A stretch of 64,000 nucleotides of DNA from Tolypeutes matacus (Eukaryota > Chordata > Mammalia > Cingulata > Chlamyphoridae). Where the stretch lies: contig JAKSZT010000142.1 in the NCBI GenBank assembly GCA_026826555.1, forward strand, positions 1,039,591 through 1,103,590, in the 5' to 3' direction. Below, piece by piece: positions 11,860 to 23,985 of the stretch; position 1 is the first letter of the stretch, and the number at the start of each line of letters is the position of its first letter. A model generated the notes under the pieces. That model was given only the letters and a program-made list of their open reading frames with translations, searched no databases and was not told where the DNA came from. Both the position numbers and the translations under genes were made by a program.

Positions 11860-14150
11860 AACTTAGAATGGGGACATCTGATTGGACTTAGTTGAAGGTG
11901 AGTTTCTTGAATATTTAAGGGGATGAACTCCCATGTCTGTGAATACTATTTTTGCTTCATCTCCTGATTTGAAGAACAGACTTCTTTGTCTTTGAGGACC
12001 ACTCTGTTCACTTCTCCTTGTTCTGAGTTTATCATATTGATGGGTCATTCTGTTTCTGCATTAGAACACTGTAATGCACCTGGCATTACAAGTTCAGTTT
12101 ACCTTTTACAAATAGATTTAAAAATTTTAATTTCAGTTATTTCATCTCTGATTCATCTAAAGCACACTGAATTCTTTTATCATATCATCTGGAAAATAAG
12201 AGAAAATAAACAGGTGCAGGCTAAGATTACTCTAACAGGATTTTAAAGCAAACATTTCATGGATATATATTCTCTTGGAGACCCCAGAAAATCGGTATGT
12301 GGGTTTTGTAAAATAATTATACATTATTGTCTATACTACTTTTTCTTTAATCTAAAATATGTTTATAAAAAGCAATAAAGTTCATGGCCCTTTTTTTGTA
12401 GCAATACTTGCAAAAAAGTGAACATTGAGTCAGGACAGTTATGGGACACCAACATGTGTGCTTTTCAGAAACACTTTTCAGAAACAATGTTGGGTATCCA
12501 AAGTTTTGGATTCTTGGTGTAGTATTGATACAGGTTGGTCTTCATAAAAGATCTTTTTTGCTGTTGCACAAAAAGATTTATTATGCATCCCTTTCTGGTC
12601 GTTTTTACGCCTGGAGGCCACTCTACAGTGCACCACTCAGTTCACCAGCATATTTTACCTACAAAGATGAGCTCAAAAGTGAAAGGGCCTCGCTTAATCC
12701 ATTGGTGAGACTTTCACTGCAGCAGTGGCTCCTCTGATTTGCTCCTTACCCAATACCTCAGATTAGCTATAGATTTTAAAAACCAGTCCCCATATTGGAT
12801 GTCAATTGTTGCTTAAAGGACTCTTAGATCTTCCCTTCTCTCATACGTGCTTATTTAAGTGGCAGTTAAAATTCACTTTAACAAATGCCAATATACTGAA
12901 TACCTTCTAAATTACCCATTAAGTTTAACAATCCACGTTAATTCCTCAGATGTGGGGGTTATAAAATCTGTTCCTCTCTTTTCCACCTGCAGACCATCCA
13001 GGAAGGGGGGACTACTTCTCATTGGAACAGTCTAGTAGCCTTCAGACCTCAGGGTGTTTAAGAATCACCTGGGGTCTTATTTAGCATTCAAGTTCCCAGG
13101 GCCTTCCCATCCTATACCAGGCAACATGTCAGAATTTTTTACATTCAAAATATATTATGTTTTTCAAGGGATGAAATAGAAATTCACAGAGGATAAGAAA
13201 TTAGATTTTTAATTCAGCGTGGTGTTTTATTCTCTTTCAATAGAATGGGATGGTTTTAGTGAATATGACTTTTAATCAGAGAATGGTTTTAGCTATTATT
13301 AAATTGTTATGCTTTTTTTCACTCCAGTGAACGGTATATTCATCACTATTTGGGCTCATTTCTTAGTCTTGTCACTTCAAGCACTATACTTGATAAATTT
13401 TACTCCAGAGTTTGTCTCTTGTTACAGCATGACTCAATAAAGAAGTATTTGAAGTTTAGATTTTGTACATACAAGATTAATTAGCTCTTGCCCTTAAAGA
13501 GCTCACAGTCTAGTTGGTAAGTCATTCTGATAGGACAAAAACCCTAGGATATCTATTATGGCAAAAATACCACCCATGGGCAGAATTTCAGACCCTACAT
13601 TTTTCAGCTGATTAAGTAAATAGACTGTAATCCCATGCTGATAGTGATGTACAGGCTTGGGAAAGTTGATTTCTATAGTGAGGAGGGAGAAGGATGTGTG
13701 TCTGAACTTTCCTTCTTCAGTTAGGTTCCCTGTGATTCTCTTCAGTAGGGTATTCTCGTCTCCAAGCTTTGTGCATGTTGGTCCAGAGCCACAAGGTGGC
13801 AGGATAAGCTTCTTGATGTTATTCAACCTGACTGAAGCGTTGGGTTTGGAAGTAGCACATTCACACTGCCGTGCTCTACAAACTGAGAATGGGAGAAATT
13901 TAGAGCAAATACCTGGAGTAATGTTACCAAGAGTAACTTCGTTTCTTCTACCAATTCTGCTCTACACACAGTGCTAAATCACGGGCACTCCAATTTTCGT
14001 ACTTTGGAAGAGCTCCTGGAGTATCTGGGGATTTGTACTGCATTTCAAAACCTCTTGACACTCAATTCAGTGATCTCCTTATGGAATACTTTTGTTTATT
14101 ATCTGCCATTTTGGTGACTATCCAGTTTCCTTAATATAAACTTCTTGGTA
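11860..14150. other. Intergenic DNA
   Basis: No gene recognised. ORFs at 12441-12737, 13503-13826 and 13657-13977 lack family motifs and overlap on opposite strands. A weak hAT/MER-like patch (aagaatcacctgggg) is near 13060. Confidence 0.45.
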
Positions 14151-14154
14151 TTAC

Positions 14155-14390
14155 AATAGTCTGCGTACTTCCAAATCTGTCCCAATCCCTTTGCATTTAG
14201 TCTAAGCTGAAATGTAGCTCAGACAGGAGTCTGCCATGAAACCACATCTCTCCAGGAAGCTTTTGGAAAGTCACCCTCTCTGAAAAAGTTTTCTCCACAA
14301 GTTCCACACACATTTCTCAACTATTGGTTTAGGCACTATATGTTTTCATTTCTTACTCTTCAACTGTTCTTGCATTTTTCTCTCTTCTCT
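14155..14390. repeat. Possible L2 fragment
   Basis: Reads as 'ccacatctctccaggaagcttttgg ... tctctgaaaaag', resembling the 'agaggccttccctgacc' part of L2. Divergence is high. Confidence 0.3.
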
Positions 14391-14639
14391 TTCCTTTCTC
14401 TTCTACCAATTGCCATAGTAACTGAGGTTCTGTGACATCGCTAGTGAGCTCATTGTCTGACTTTTGAACCGTTGCTTTTAGTAGTTAGCTGGCATCATTC
14501 AGTAAAGCTCTGGGAGTGGTCCAACTGCTTAAACCTGAATGTGCCAGGATAAAGCTAAGCTCATTTGCTGTCAGGTAAGTCAAGCTGTTTCAGTGAGAAG
14601 GAAAATCAAACAAACAAAAAACAACTTTTCCTTTGGATC

Positions 14640-14843
14640 AAGAAGGAATTAATGTAAACAATGGACTATAGTTAATAGTACCATTAAATAATATTTCATC
14701 AGTTGTAACAAATGTACCACACTAATCCAAAGTGTTAATAATAAGGGAGTAGTATGCAGGGACTTTGTATTTTAAGCAAGATTTTTTTTTTTTTTTTGTA
14801 AACCAAAACTTCTCTAATAAAATAAAAGTTAATAAAAAAAAAA
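14640..14843 (+). mobile_element. L1 3' end with poly-A
   Basis: 'tgtaaacaatggactatagttaatagtacc ... catcagttgtaacaaatgtaccacac ... aacttctctaataaaat' is the standard L1 3' UTR end, finishing in an A-run at about 14834-14844. The element is 5'-truncated. Confidence 0.8.
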
Positions 14844-14849
14844 ATGTGA

Positions 14850-15685
14850 GTTGAGCTAAGAGTACCTGAAGCAGGTTAGTTGCTGATTAGGTTTCTGGAT
14901 TTGGTCACTGGGCAGAAACTAGTACCTGAAACTAATGGGAATGAAGTTGTCTACTTGAAGTGAACCCATCTTCCTCAGATCCCCTTCTCTTCAGTTCAGA
15001 ACAGTTTGGAAGCACCTTGGGCTTGGTGGGGTGGGTCAGGCCTCTGTGAGCAGGGCAGTTCAGGACACCTGGGACTTGTTCTATCTCTTTCCCTTCTCAG
15101 GAGTAATACGTAAAGCTATGAAGTTTTTCATGTTCCCTTCTGTATTTTGAGAGGAGGGAGAGAAGAGGCTCTCTATACATACTGTCATTTAAAAAAAAGA
15201 TCTTAGATAAATAATTTACAATCTTGTGAATTTGTATAGCTTACAGTTTGATTTTTACCACTCTGCTCCTATCCCTCTTTGCTCCCACCCAATATATTGT
15301 ACATTATATAATTAATTTTCAAGAAGAGTGAATTTAATAAAAATTTTCAGAATCCTTTTGAGAATATCATTTTCACCTTCGATGTAACTATTCATATTTT
15401 AGGTTTTTCCCAAGTCAGAGTGGTAAATACCTAAGTCAGAATATGTTGAACAGAGTCAATATTTTTATAAATTTTTGATAACTTAGGCAATTGCCTACAC
15501 TAAGTGAATGGTGGGCAGCCTTATTTAACACTTATCTTGGTGGAACTTGATGCTGAAAAATTCTTGCACACGTAGCTCACTCCATTCCTTCCATCTCTTT
15601 TGCCCCTTCTACACACGTAGACTTTAGAACAATGATTTGTGAATTCTTTCCCTTGTTGACTTCTCTCTAAAGGTTAATTTCTTTT
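14850..15685. other. Intergenic DNA
   Basis: No gene or clear repeat recognised. Confidence 0.45.
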
Positions 15686-15858
15686 AAGAAGTGTTTGTTT
15701 TATTATACATATGTAACTGCATGTTCATTATAGAAAAACTTGAAAAAACATCAGCAAAAAAGAAAATGATATAACTTTTCAACATTTGAGGTTTTCCCTT
15801 CCATTTATGTTTTTAGTCAGTAGTATTTTTATTTAAAATGTGAAACTTACTACACGTT

Positions 15859-15885
<27 letters not shown>
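15859..15885. repeat. (TC)n microsatellite
   Basis: An uninterrupted run of tc dinucleotides. Confidence 0.95.
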
Positions 15886-15890
<5 letters not shown>

Positions 15891-16047
15891 CTTATGTTTA
15901 CACATACACATACATATGTTTGTATATTTGGAGGTTACATCTTTTATACAAACCTTCATGAGCATTTTTCATGTTACTAAATATAAAAATTCATAATTGT
16001 TAATAGTTGCATAAAATTTCACTGTAATAAAAAGCATAATCTATTTT

Positions 16048-16236
16048 TTAAACAAATAAATTTTATTGATACATATTAATAAAGCATAAATTCATCCAAA
16101 GTGTAAAATCAATGGTATTAGGTGTAATCACATATTTGTGCATTCATAACTTCATTCTTAGAGAACTTCATTATTCCAGTGATAATAATAATAAACAAAA
16201 ACCAAATGAACAAAACTCATCACCTCTCAATCTCTC
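16048..16236 (-). mobile_element. 5'-truncated L1 tail with 19-bp target duplication
   Basis: The 189-bp insert is the same L1 3' end as at 5.7 kb and 33.0-33.2 kb. A perfect 19-bp direct repeat, aaaaagcataatctatttt, flanks it at 16029-16047 and 16237-16255, proving insertion by target-primed reverse transcription. Confidence 0.93.
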
Positions 16237-16483
16237 AAAAAGCATAATCTATTTTACCAATTATCTACTGTTGGCCATTTAAATGATTTGCATTTTTTTC
16301 TACTGTAAACAAATCTGGGATGATGTTCTTTTAGAATTACAGTATTCAAAGTAGAATTGCTAGATAAAATCTATACAATGTTTAGGCTGCTTTTGGATAC
16401 TTCAAATTGCTTCACTGACATGTTGTATGCCTCCCATTCTGAACAGAAACTTTCCAACATTAGTACCTCATTGCTTTGACAGG

Positions 16484-16530
16484 TAGGTTATTGACTACCT
16501 ACCTGTAGGTAGGTTATTGACTACCTACAC
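16484..16530. repeat. Two-copy tandem repeat of a hairpin unit
   Basis: The unit 'ggtaggttattgactaccta' occurs twice in a row. Each unit is itself an inverted repeat (gtaggt / acctac around a short loop). Confidence 0.85.
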
Positions 16531-16619
16531 TGAAAAACAAGCAATATTTTATTTGAAAAAAAAAAATTTTTTTTTTAACGGATTGCTCATTTCTAGTGTT
16601 AGCTCATTTTTCTCTTTCT

Positions 16620-17475
16620 GAGGACTTTTGTCTTGTGGATTTGAAATAATGACTTACAATTTATAGACATTAACCTTTAGTTATACTATAAGTGACATTT
16701 ATATATGCACTTCATTTATGTAATTTGAACCACATAATATTAGTGTTACTTGGTTGAATTTATCATTGATAAATATGTTTCCCTATCTTTTAGTTTATTT
16801 AATTATGCTTGCCTATCTTTCCCTTGATTTCATTTTAGGAAATCATCCACATCCATGACCACATAATTTTGTCAAGAGTGTTTAATTCATATCTATTTTG
16901 TGAAGAGAAAATGTTAACTTTTGCCTAGATCTTGTTAAAATTGGTAACAACAGAAACAAAGAAAAATATTATACAGAAAGGAAACTGTCTCCTTGGGACA
17001 GTGGGTATTCTGCTTGCTCAGTAAGTTGCAAAAGAATTTACCACACCTGATAAGGAAACTGAAATTAAATGAGGAACACTGATTAATCAAATAGAAACAA
17101 GGATTAAAAACTAATTTTGAGTAGGTCCTGTCCTATCCTCCTCAGTAACAGGATCCCTTCTTTGTCATTTCTTTCTATTCAAGGACAATGGTCAGCTGTG
17201 CTGGCTGTTGAAAATACTGAAGTCACTACACTGCAGATGATGACTAGCCTCTCCCCCTGTCTCCTGAGAGCTCATTCCTGCCTTCATGCCTCACTTTCCC
17301 TTGGGAGCCCCTGGACCTCCCCCTACCCAACAACTAAAGGATTAATGATGGAACATGTGGCACAAGTATCCTGCTTGCTCCTATGAATGGGGTCCACTCT
17401 GGTTGGACAGTACTTGTGCCATAAAATATTACTGCCATTTCCATTAAATAAAATGAGATAACTTTTGGACTTTCA
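16620..17475. other. Intergenic DNA
   Basis: No recognisable gene. The ORF at 17117-17386 has no motif. Confidence 0.45.
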
Positions 17476-17484
17476 ATGTTATTT

Positions 17485-18365
17485 TTCTAACATTATTCTT
17501 TTATTATAGAAGTTGTGAGTTTTCTAAACAATCATGCATACCATAGAGGATTCCCATACACTGCCCCTTTACAGAGGCTGCACCGTGCTACATACCCTAA
17601 AATTAATAATGAAAGAGTGTTCCTATTTCCCCACATCTTCTCCAACACTTGTAATTCTCTGTATTTTAAATAATGGCCATTTCTTTAAGATCTGAAATAT
17701 CTCATTATAGTTTTGATCTGCATTTCCCTAATAGCTAGTGATGTTGAGCATTTTTTCATGTGCTTTTTTGGCTATTTGCAATTTCTTTTTGGAAAAATGT
17801 CTACTCGAGTCTTTTGCCCATTTTCAATGGGATTACTTGTCTTTTTAATCATTGGGTTGTATGCTTTCCTTATATAACATGGAAACCAAACCCTTATCAG
17901 ATTGTGGTTTCCAAATAACTTCACCCACTGAGTAGGTTGTCTTTTCACCTTTTTGACAAAGTCATTTGAAGGGCAAAAGTGATTAATTTTGAGAAGGTCC
18001 CATTTATCTATTTTTTCTTTTGTTGCTCGTGCTTTGGGTGTAAGGTTTGAGAAACCACCATCTACCAAAAGATATTGGAGATGTTTCCCTACATTTTCTT
18101 TTTGGAATATTAATATTCTAGCTCTTATATTTATGTGTTTGATCCATTTTGAGTTAATTTTTATATAAGGTGTGAGATAAGCATCCTATGTCTTTCTTTT
18201 AGGTATGGCTATCCAGTTCTCCCTGCACCATTTATTTAATAGACTGTTCTGACCAGCTGGGATGGTTTGACACCTTGTCAAAAAATCACTTTACCATAAA
18301 TTTGAGGGTCTATTTATGAACTCTCAATTTGCTTCCATTGGTCAATAAGTTTCTCTTTATGGATG
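17485..18365 (-). mobile_element. 5'-truncated L1
   Basis: Runs on the minus strand from a short 3' UTR ('ttattatagaagttgtgag ... aatcatgcataccatagag' on plus) into the C-terminal part of ORF2. The ORF at 17772-18068 corresponds to L1 ORF2 C-terminal residues ([19 protein letters not shown]). It stops near 18365, where a second L1 begins. Confidence 0.85.
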
Positions 18366-21300
18366 GTAACATTGCTATAACTGATATACAAATAGTGAAA
18401 CATAGCTACTAAATGTTGTCAATGGTTTACACTATGGTTTACATTTTAGACCATACCCTTTTATAAATTTTGATGATATTTACCATGTCTTGTATCCATC
18501 ACTGTATAGTAATGAAGAACAATTCTATAGACCACTAAATACCCGGTTTGATTTATTCTATTCCTCCCACCCCAGCCTCCTGAGGCCCATGACGACCCAC
18601 TGGCTTGGCTCATTGGATGACAAAAGTCATAGTTACATGCAACAAGAGGTATTGACACACTGGTTTGTCCTCCCCCTAGGAACCGCCCTTGCTCTTGAGA
18701 GACTCCTGCCTGTCTATTTCTGAACAAATCGGTCCTCCCAAAGATGGGATTTCAACTCCTTCCTGCTCATTATGTGGGTCTCCACCCACTGATACAACAC
18801 ATTATGACAGAATGAACTCTCACACACTCCTTAGAAGCCTTCTCTAGGTGTGCCCTGCCCTGAATGCTCCTCTGAAACCAATGTCCTAAACCAGTGGCCC
18901 TTCCTTGTCATTTTGCCATCAGAGCATTACAACCTTTTTATTTTTTATTTTTATTTTTATTTATTTTTTTACTGGGAGGTACCAGGGATCGAACCCCGGT
19001 CTCTCCATATGGTAGACGGACCCCGAACCTCTTGAGCCACATCCGTTTCCCTACAACCTTTTTAATTTCAACCTCTAACCCACAAATCCCCAGTGTTCAC
19101 CCAATCCCTCTCCCTACCCTTCCCCCCAGAACCCTGGACCTTCTGACCCACACTTCCCAATCTACCCACCTGTCAACCCTGCACCACCCAACCCAATATT
19201 ATCACTACCCGACTGTCCTATCCCTTCAATACAGAACTATACTCTATCACTTTACCATAGATTACATCTGCATGGGTGATGGCTCACAAACTTCTCTTTC
19301 TATTTCTTATAAACTTATCTTACAGACAATAGCTCTCTGAGACTCCTCAATTTCCTTAATTCATATCAGTGAGGTCATGTACTATTCATCCTTCAATGCC
19401 TGGCTTGTTTCACTCAACATAAGGTCTTCAAGATTCATCCATGTGATCCCATGGGTTAGCACTTTGTTCCTTCTTACAGCTGAGTAATATTCCGTTATAT
19501 GTATGTACCACATTTTGTTTACACATTTATCTTTTTGATGGGCACCTGGGTTGATTCTAACTTTTGGCAATAGTGAACAATGCTGCTATGAACACTGGTG
19601 TGCATATATCTCTTTGCGTCTTTGCTTTCAATTCTTCAGGGTATAAACACAGCAGTGGAATTGCTAGATCATATGGAAGTTCTATAGTCACTTTTTTGAG
19701 AAAGCACCAAACTGTCCTCCATAGTGGCTAGATCATTCTACAATCCCACCAGCAGTGGATGAGTGTTTCCATTCCTCCACATCCTCTCCAACACTTCTAG
19801 TCTGCTGTTTTTTTAATAGCTGCCATTCTAATGGGTGTAGAGTGGTATTTTATTGTAGTTTTGATTTGCATTTCCCTAATAGCAATGTCAAGCATCTTTT
19901 CATATGTGTTTTTTTAGCCATTTGTATTTCTTCCTCAGAGAAATGTCTTTTCAGGTTGCTTGCCCATTTTTAAAATGGATTGTTTGTCTTTTAATTTTTG
20001 AGTTGTAGGGTTTGTTTATATATGCAGGATATTAGGCTCCTATCAGATATATGGTTGCCAAATATTTTCTCCCATTGAGTAGGCTGCCTTTTTATTTTCT
20101 TGTAACATCCTTTGAAGTGCAGAAGTTTTTAATTTTGAGGAGATCCCATTTATCTGTTTTTCTTTTGCTGCTTGTGCTTTGGGTGTGAAGTACATGAAAC
20201 CATTTCCTATTACAAGGTCCTGTAGATGCTTCCCTATATTACCTTCCAAGATCTCTATGGTCTTGGCGCTTATATTTAGATCTTTGATCCATCTTGAGTT
20301 GATTTTTGCATAAGGTATGAGATGGTGTTCCTCTCTCATTCTTTTGGATATGGATATCCAGTTCTCCAAGCACCATTCATTGAATAGGCCATTCTCTCAC
20401 AACTGAGTGGGCTTGGTGGCCTTGTTGAATATCAGATGACTGTATATGTGAGGATCTATATCGGGACTCTCAATTTGGTTCCATTGGTCCATATGTCCAT
20501 ACCATGCAGTTTTGACCAGTGTAGCTTTGTAGTATGTTTTAAAGTCAGGTAGTGTGATACCTCCAACTTCATTTTTCTTCTTCAATATGTCTTTGGCGAT
20601 TCAGGACCTCTTACCTTTTCAAATAAATTTTGTAGTTAATTTTTCCAATTCATTAAAAAATACAGTGCTGATTTTTTTGGAGATTGCATTAAATGTGTAT
20701 ATTAATTTGGGTAGGATAGACATCTTGATGATGTTTAGTCTTCCTATCCATGAACAGGGAATATTCTTCCATTTATTTAAGTCTTCTTTGATTTCCTTTA
20801 ACAGTGTTGTGCAGTTTTCTGTATATAAGTCCTTTACATCTTTAAATTTATTCCTAGGTATTTGATACTTTTAGTTACTATTGCAAATGGGATTTTTTTC
20901 CTGATTTCCTTCTCAGATTGTTCAATATTGGTGTACAGAAATGCTGCTCATTTTTGAGCACTGATCTTATACCCTGAGACTTTACTGAACTCCTTAATAA
21001 ATTCTAGAAGCTTTGTTGTGGATTTCTCAGGGCTTTCTATGTATAGAATCATGTAGTCTGCAAATCGTGAAATTTTCACTTCTTCCTTTCCAATTTGGAT
21101 GCCTTTTAAATCTTTTTCTTGGCTCAGTGCTCATGCATGTACTTCTAAGACAATGTTAAATAGTAGTGGTGATAGTGGGCATCCTTGTCTTTTTCCCGAT
21201 CTAAGAAGGAAAGCTTTTAGGATTTCACCATTGAAGATGATGTTGGCTCTGGGTTGTTCATATATACCCTTTATCATGTTCAGAAACTTTCCTTCTATTC

Positions 21301-23595
21301 CTATCTTTTTCAGTGTTTTTATCAAGAAAGACTGCTGTGTTTTGTCGAATGCTTTTTCTGCATCTATAGAGATGATCGTGTGATTTTTTTCTTTCAATCT
21401 GTTTATGTGGTGTATTATATAGTTTTTCTTATGTTGAACCATCCTTGCATACCTGGGATGAAACCCAATTGATCTAGGTGTATAATTCTTTTGATATGTT
21501 GTTGAATGCAATTAGCAAGCATTTTGTTGAGGATTTTAGCATCTAGGTTCATTAGAGAGATTGGTCTGTAGTTTTCCTTTCTTGTGTTGTTTTTGTTTGG
21601 TAGGTATTAAGGTAATGTTGGCATCATAGAATGAGTTAGGCAAGGTTCCTTCTACTTCTATTTTTTGGAAGAACTTAAGCATGATTGGTGTTAGCTCTTT
21701 CCGGAATGTTTGGTAAAATTCACCTATGAAGCCATCTGGTCCTGAGCTCTTCTTAGTTGGGAGGTTTTTGATGACTGAGTCTATCTCTTTGCTTGTAATT
21801 GGACTGTTGAGTTCATCAATTTCTTCTTTCATCAATGTAGGCTGCTTGTGAGTTTCTAGGAATTTGTCTATTTCCTCTAAATTATCATTCTTGTTGGCAT
21901 GTAATTTTACAAATTATCCTCTTATGATACTCTTTGTTTCTGTGGGGTCAGTGGTGATATCCCCTTCCTCATTTCTTATTTTGTGTATTTGAATCTGCTC
22001 TCTCTTTTTCTTTGTTAGTCTGGCTAAGGGTTTGTCAATTTTATTGATCTTCTTGAAGAACCAGCTTTTGATTTTGTTTATTTTTTCTAGGGTTTTCTTA
22101 TTTTCTATTTCATTTAGTTCTGCTCTATCTTTGTTATTTCCTTTCTACTACCTTTTGGGTTAATTTGTTGCTGTTTTTCCAATTTTTCCAGGTGTCCAGT
22201 TAGGTCTTCAATTTTAGCTCTTTCTTCTTTTTTGATACATGAATTTATGGCTATGAATTTCCCTCTCAGTACAGCTTTGGCTGCATCTGATAGGTTTTGG
22301 TATGTTGTGTTGTCATTTCATTTGTTTCAAGGTAGTTACTGATTTCTTTTGAGATCTCTTCCTTGACGCACTGTTTTTCTAAAAGTGTGTTGTTAACTTC
22401 CATATATTTGTGCCTAATCTGGTTCTTTGACCCTTAGTGATTTCAAATTTCATTCCATTGTGGTCAGAGAAATTACTTTGTATAATCTCAATCTTTCTGA
22501 ATTCATTGAGAGTTGTTCTGTGGCTTAGCATGTGGTCTATCTTGGAGTATGATCCATGTGTGCTCTACAGTTCATTGGACTCACCCAGGATAGCCTCTTA
22601 TGTATTTTTAATCTCATCCATTATGCTTTTATTCACATAAGCTGTTAGTTTTCTTTCCAAGCTTTCAAATTCTTCTTTATGATCATCTAGTATTATTGTA
22701 ATATCCTCCACCTCCTTAGTCATATTTTCCTTCAGCTCCTTGTTTTGATTTATATTTATGTGAGCATCATTGATCAGTTGTTTGAAATTCTGTATCTCAT
22801 CAGTACTTTTAATTTGTTCCTTTGGCAGGACCACATCTTCTTGTTTTTTTGTATGACTTGCAATTTTTTGCTTATGTCTAGGCACCTGATTATGTTAGTG
22901 AGTTTACTCTGAGGGTCAATTTCTTTCTCTTGCCTAATGGCTTTTTTTTTCATAGCTTTTCTTTGATTTTTGGTCCAGCTTATTCTAAAACTTTAAATTG
23001 CCCCCTTTAAGTTGTTAAAACAGGGCCAAGGACATTCTAATGGGGCATAGTGAAGATCCAAGGCAGTCTGGAAATAAGGACAGGAGAGATGTCAAAATTC
23101 TTGTTTTCCTTTACTTTCCCATTGTGCCATCAGTTGGTACTCTTCAGTGAACCTTTCCACAAAGGAGATTTTTAATCTCCACTGGCTAGTGTTTCTGAGC
23201 CATTTAGAGCTGTGATCCAATGCTGGGTCCTGCTGCTTAAACTTGCCAAAGAGAAACCATACTCAGTCCTCTGCTGCACCCTCCCTCTTCCCAGAGAGAA
23301 ATAGGTCCATTCCCCTCTTAGTTGGCTGCTGTCATCCACAGGTTTTAGAGGCTGTTTGCCTCAAGGGTTGAGGTTGGAAGTCATTCCAAGCTGTGAGAGC
23401 TAGTAACTAATGGTTTTCTTTGTAGCCTCTTCATCTCTCTGTCTCCACTCCCTCATGGATGATATGCATGGCACTCTCCTGGTCTGCAGACCCCCAAAGC
23501 TGCTCCTTTAGACATTTTCTGCCCCTCCTCTTTTGTTTTCGAAAGAGATATGACCCCTGCCTACCTACACTGAAGCCATCTTCCTAGAATCCTAA
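18366..23595 (-). mobile_element. Long L1 with 5' UTR, deleted between ORF1 and the ORF2 endonuclease
   Basis: Minus-strand L1. A ~1-kb 3' UTR (18366-19381, interrupted by a SINE) is followed by the ORF2 C-terminus at 19382 (TEYYSAVRRNKVL), the RNase-H-free C-terminal domain, reverse transcriptase ([14 protein letters not shown] near 21340; [20 protein letters not shown] near 21180) and the fingers region (21536-21835). The catalytic FADD-type motif near 21055 reads FADY. At about 22570 the sequence jumps from the endonuclease C-terminal region to an ORF1 coiled-coil segment (22598-22885), so the rest of ORF1 and the N-terminal endonuclease are missing. The 5' UTR runs to about 23595, where the sense start is 'gattctaggaagatggc'. 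Multiple stops make it inactive. Confidence 0.88.
18941..19052 (-). mobile_element. DAS-type SINE monomer nested in L1 3' UTR
   Basis: T-rich tail then 'actgggaggtaccagggatcgaacc ... ccacatccgtttccc'. A perfect 12-bp target duplication, acaaccttttta, lies at 18929-18940 and 19053-19064. It is therefore younger than the L1 it sits in. Confidence 0.93.
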
Positions 23596-23639
23596 CTATA
23601 TTATTTTTAAGCCCCTGCAGTGATTTTTTTTTAACTTCC

Positions 23640-23985
23640 TGACTAAAAGAATTTACTTGGAAACATAGGACAGGTCTCTTTGCTTTCCAGGAATAGTTCT
23701 ACCTCATGGAGATATAGGCTTGTTAAATCTTAATTAAGTTGTAATATCATCCATGAATATGCACTTTTCCTTTACCTAGGTAATTTTACTCATTGTCCAG
23801 CTCTTAAGCCACACTCTCTCAGGAAGGCTTCCCCTTCTATGAAGACTAGGACCAAGTACCAACTCCCTACCTATTGAATAGTCTTAAAGCTTTATATATT
23901 TTAACTTTATAACACTTTAATTAAAATTTTAACTTGAAATTTATTTATCTAGCTATTTTATTCATGATTTAAGATTTACACTAGA
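23640..23985 (+). repeat. L2 fragment, left part
   Basis: 'cagctcttaagccacactctctcaggaaggcttcccc' matches the conserved L2 3' region. It continues after the twin-primed L1 at 26477-26590 ('taagttccacaagagtagttggg ... cccaatgttcagcaaagggcc'), so the L1 split this L2. Confidence 0.6.

Larger units (their letters stand above)
15690..16600 (-). repeat. Old L1M fragment, interrupted
   Basis: The minus-strand L1 3' region is recognisable at both ends: 'tattatacatatgtaactgcatgttcattatag' near 15700 and 'ctactgtaaacaaatctgggatgatgttc ... agtagaattgctag' near 16300. It is interrupted by a (tc)n microsatellite (about 15859-15885) and by the L1 tail insertion at 16048-16236. Confidence 0.5.

Noticed and set aside
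18894..19340. 148-codon plus-strand ORF
   Set aside because: It runs through a SINE and the antisense L1 3' UTR.
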